This document shows positions 5,790 through 7,964 of a DNA stretch of 7,964 nucleotides, one piece after another. Positions within the stretch are counted from its first letter, which is position 1; every line of letters begins with the position of its first letter. Source of the stretch: Chitinophagaceae bacterium (GTDB taxonomy: Bacteria > Bacteroidota > Bacteroidia > Chitinophagales > Chitinophagaceae); contig JAHEZA010000089.1 in NCBI GenBank assembly GCA_023251335.1, forward strand, positions 1 through 7,964, read 5' to 3'. A program made the translations under genes and the position numbers. Under the pieces are notes generated by a model that did no database searches, was not told where the DNA came from, and was given only the letters and a program-made list of their open reading frames with translations.

Positions 5790-7964
5790 TTAATCCTTTA
5801 ACCTAAGCGGCACATTCACGCGGATACTAAAGTTTCTGCCCATATTATAAATTCCATCGCGTCCTGTGAAATTGCCGGGATATGGTTCGAAATATTTGAG
5901 CCTGCTCATATTAGATTGATATGCTACATTGAGCAGATTATTTCCCAGGAACGAAATGTTCATAAACGGCTTTCTTTTTTTGTTAAGAATATCCGTACCA
6001 AAACCTGCGTTTAGCAGTTGGTATCCGGGCGTTGGCGTTTCCGTACCATTTTCAAGATATACCCTGTTTTGCGCAGCAAAAACTTCAAACTGTACTTTTA
6101 TAAATCCATTGGCAAAATTATTTCCGACCTTTTTTACATTAGCCCTCAGTTCAGAAATTCCACGAAGCGGTGGAATATTAGGTAAATATCTTGCACTGTC
6201 CGAAACTTTGCCCTCACCCGGAATACCTTTATTAGAAGCATACACCATTGAAAGTGAATTTTCAAAATGAAGCCAGTCCCACGGGTGCGGATGTATATCT
6301 ATACTCAGTTCACCACCATATAAATTGGCTTTTGCAGCAACAAATTTAAAAGTTTGGTTACCCGGAACAATTATAGAATCACCGCCGCTGATGCTGGAAA
6401 GTTTTTCGTTGTAAATATAATTTTGAATTGTGTTGTTAAATACATCAGCGTTCACGGTTACGTGTGTCGAATTAAACTCTACTCCCATATCTTCCTGCAA
6501 ATTAAATTCCGGCTTAAAATCCGGGTTCCCCATCTGGTACATATTCGTTCCGGGATGCACCCCGTTAGAAGATATTTCGGAAATATTAGGTGCCCTGTAC
6601 CCTCTGCCGATATTGGCTTTCACACTAAACTGGCTGTTGATGCGATAGGATAATCCGAAACTTCCGCTCACTCCCGAAAATGTATTTTTATAGGATGAAA
6701 AAGGATGAGCGGCGCCTACAGTATCAGCACCGATAACTACATGGTCGAAGCCGGTATTTGGATCCGTAGCGCTATATAATCCATCATTGCTAAAATCCCT
6801 TACATCATATCTAATGCCTCCCGCTATTTCCAGTTTATCGGTTGTTTTTTTAGCAAAAATAAAAGGCCCTATATCAAATTGGTGGTACGAAGGAATAATG
6901 AATTCCGTGCCCTGGTTCACATTATTGTTCTGATACATACCGTTGACACCTGCTGTTATCCCAAATCCATTCTTTTCATGAAAATAATATTTTGTATCAT
7001 AGCTGTACGTATCTAAAGTAAGGTACAAACCCGGAACTGACACAGCTTCGGGATGATTGTATTCCCTTCGGATACTTTTTTGATAAGCAAGATTTACCGC
7101 CAACCTGCCATTACCAACTAAAAAACTACTGGCGCTATACGCTCCAAAATGCTGTACATGTTGATGCAACGCAGAAATTTTATACGTATTTAATTCGTCA
7201 TCACTTACAATCGGCCTGTAGGTATCTGCTTCTGTAATTTGTTTGGTAAATTTTCTCGTGGCAGAATCCCGGCTACCATCCGGTATTTCCTGTAAATCTT
7301 CAAACATAGAAATGCCCAGATTGCTGTATCCCCAGTTCTTATGCATACCCAAATTTAAAGCTGCGTCGGTTTCAGCGTACCCCGTATTATAAACCCTACC
7401 GTCGTATTTGTTCATATAATCGGTAGCCATTTTATGAGTAAGCGTGCTGCCCCAGGCATAATCGCCTGTGCGTCCTGCTATCGTTGCCGAATTCTCTATC
7501 ACCCGGTTATTGGTTTGATATTCATTTAAAATATTGCCAATAATTTTTCCTTGTGCCGGCGGATTTGCAGGTATCAGGTTCACAACCCCTGCCATAGCAT
7601 CCGAACCGTAAATAAGGCTGGCAGGACCTTTCACAACTTCTACCTTGCTTACCGTATTGTCATCTACTTCTATCCCATGCTCATCACCCCATTGCTGACC
7701 TTCCAGTCTCACACCATCATATAGGGTAAGAATTCTATTGTACCCCAACCCCCTGATAAAAGGTTTTGAAACATTCGGGCCGGTGGTTACCTGGCTGATT
7801 CCGGGAACAGTTGCTATCGCATCAATAATATTGGTACTGAGCGTTTGCTGCAGAAATTGTTTGTTGACAGAAACAATTGGTATTGGGTTTCTTTTAATTG
7901 ACGTGGCGCGCGACGAACCGGTAATCACTATTTCACTTTCTTCTGTGACCGCTATCGCCATCGA
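5790..7964 (-). CDS. TonB-dependent outer-membrane receptor (partial, N-terminus beyond window)
   Basis: 724 residues are visible and the frame is open to the window edge; the ATG at 7961 is internal, since the mature plug begins right after it and no signal peptide follows. Expected missing parts are a signal peptide and probably a carboxypeptidase-like N-terminal extension. Counting from that Met, a TonB-box-like EIVITG lies near residue 10 and the plug domain spans about 22-131 (IRGLGYNRILTLYDGVRLEG, then VEVVKGPASLIYGSDAMAGVVNLI). The rest is a 22-stranded-type barrel with GRGYRAPNISE and a GNPDFKPE segment typical of the family. It ends in FSIRVNVPLRLKD. The receptor imports a ligand across the outer membrane using TonB/ExbBD energy. 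The plug contains QQWGDEHG, and the barrel part contains HQHVQH (7149-7166). I recall the QQWGDEHG subfamily in Bacteroidota and suspect metal uptake, but the ligand is not proven. The gene is convergent with the barrel operon. Confidence 0.93.
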   Translation of the reverse strand, partial: SMAIAVTEESEIVITGSSRATSIKRNPIPIVSVNKQFLQQTLSTNIIDAIATVPGISQVTTGPNVSKPFIRGLGYNRILTLYDGVRLEGQQWGDEHGIEVDDNTVSKVEVVKGPASLIYGSDAMAGVVNLIPANPPAQGKIIGNILNEYQTNNRVIENSATIAGRTGDYAWGSTLTHKMATDYMNKYDGRVYNTGYAETDAALNLGMHKNWGYSNLGISMFEDLQEIPDGSRDSATRKFTKQITEADTYRPIVSDDELNTYKISALHQHVQHFGAYSASSFLVGNGRLAVNLAYQKSIRREYNHPEAVSVPGLYLTLDTYSYDTKYYFHEKNGFGITAGVNGMYQNNNVNQGTEFIIPSYHQFDIGPFIFAKKTTDKLEIAGGIRYDVRDFSNDGLYSATDPNTGFDHVVIGADTVGAAHPFSSYKNTFSGVSGSFGLSYRINSQFSVKANIGRGYRAPNISEISSNGVHPGTNMYQMGNPDFKPEFNLQEDMGVEFNSTHVTVNADVFNNTIQNYIYNEKLSSISGGDSIIVPGNQTFKFVAAKANLYGGELSIDIHPHPWDWLHFENSLSMVYASNKGIPGEGKVSDSARYLPNIPPLRGISELRANVKKVGNNFANGFIKVQFEVFAAQNRVYLENGTETPTPGYQLLNAGFGTDILNKKRKPFMNISFLGNNLLNVAYQSNMSRLKYFEPYPGNFTGRDGIYNMGRNFSIRVNVPLRLKD

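Noticed and set aside
5929..6653. Plus-strand ORFs of 113, 99 and 72 codons
   Set aside because: They lie antisense within the TonB receptor, whose own frame is intact and shows clear family motifs.
5790..7961. Start codon at 7961 for the TonB receptor
   Set aside because: The frame is open upstream to the window edge and the Met is followed by the TonB-box-like segment without any signal peptide, so the true start lies outside the window.

Overview
The window reads as chromosomal DNA of a member of the phylum Bacteroidota, probably Chitinophagaceae or a related lineage. The reasons are the AT-rich intergenic DNA, A-rich leaders without Shine-Dalgarno sequences, LytTR-type response regulators, and families largely confined to this phylum (DUF4270, DUF4907, the 'SPYS-x-x-GIGD' outer-membrane barrel, and a TonB-dependent receptor with a QQWGDEHG plug motif). 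Family names are recalled from sequence patterns; no database search was run. I saw no tRNA, rRNA, CRISPR array, insertion sequence or phage gene.

Layout. (1) 1-1290: two divergently transcribed LytTR-family response regulators. The left one (minus strand, cut by the window edge) has an intact phosphoreceiver. The right one (542-1255, plus strand) keeps the phosphoacceptor Asp but has lost most of the other receiver active-site residues, while its LytTR DNA-binding domain looks complete. A strong bidirectional terminator (1254-1290) closes this block and also serves the convergent gene to its right. (2) 1313-5583: a divergent set of four cell-envelope genes. To the left run a six-bladed kelch lipoprotein and, one base after its stop, a small DUF4907 lipoprotein. 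To the right run a DUF4270 lipoprotein and, 12 bases later, an outer-membrane beta-barrel protein. The 274-bp divergent region carries a 9-bp motif (ATAGGCGAA) just upstream of both operons. (3) 5584-5789: a convergent intergenic region with overlapping, mutually exclusive inverted repeats. (4) 5790-7964: a TonB-dependent outer-membrane receptor on the minus strand, complete at its C-terminus but missing its N-terminus beyond the window edge.

How the genes may work together: three predicted lipoproteins and a barrel in two back-to-back operons suggest an outer-membrane assembly of unknown function, made of a kelch propeller, a small DUF4907 partner, a DUF4270 lipoprotein and a barrel. The TonB receptor probably imports a scarce nutrient; acidic and histidine residues in its plug hint at a metal, but that is inference. 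Whether either LytTR regulator controls the envelope genes cannot be decided from the sequence.
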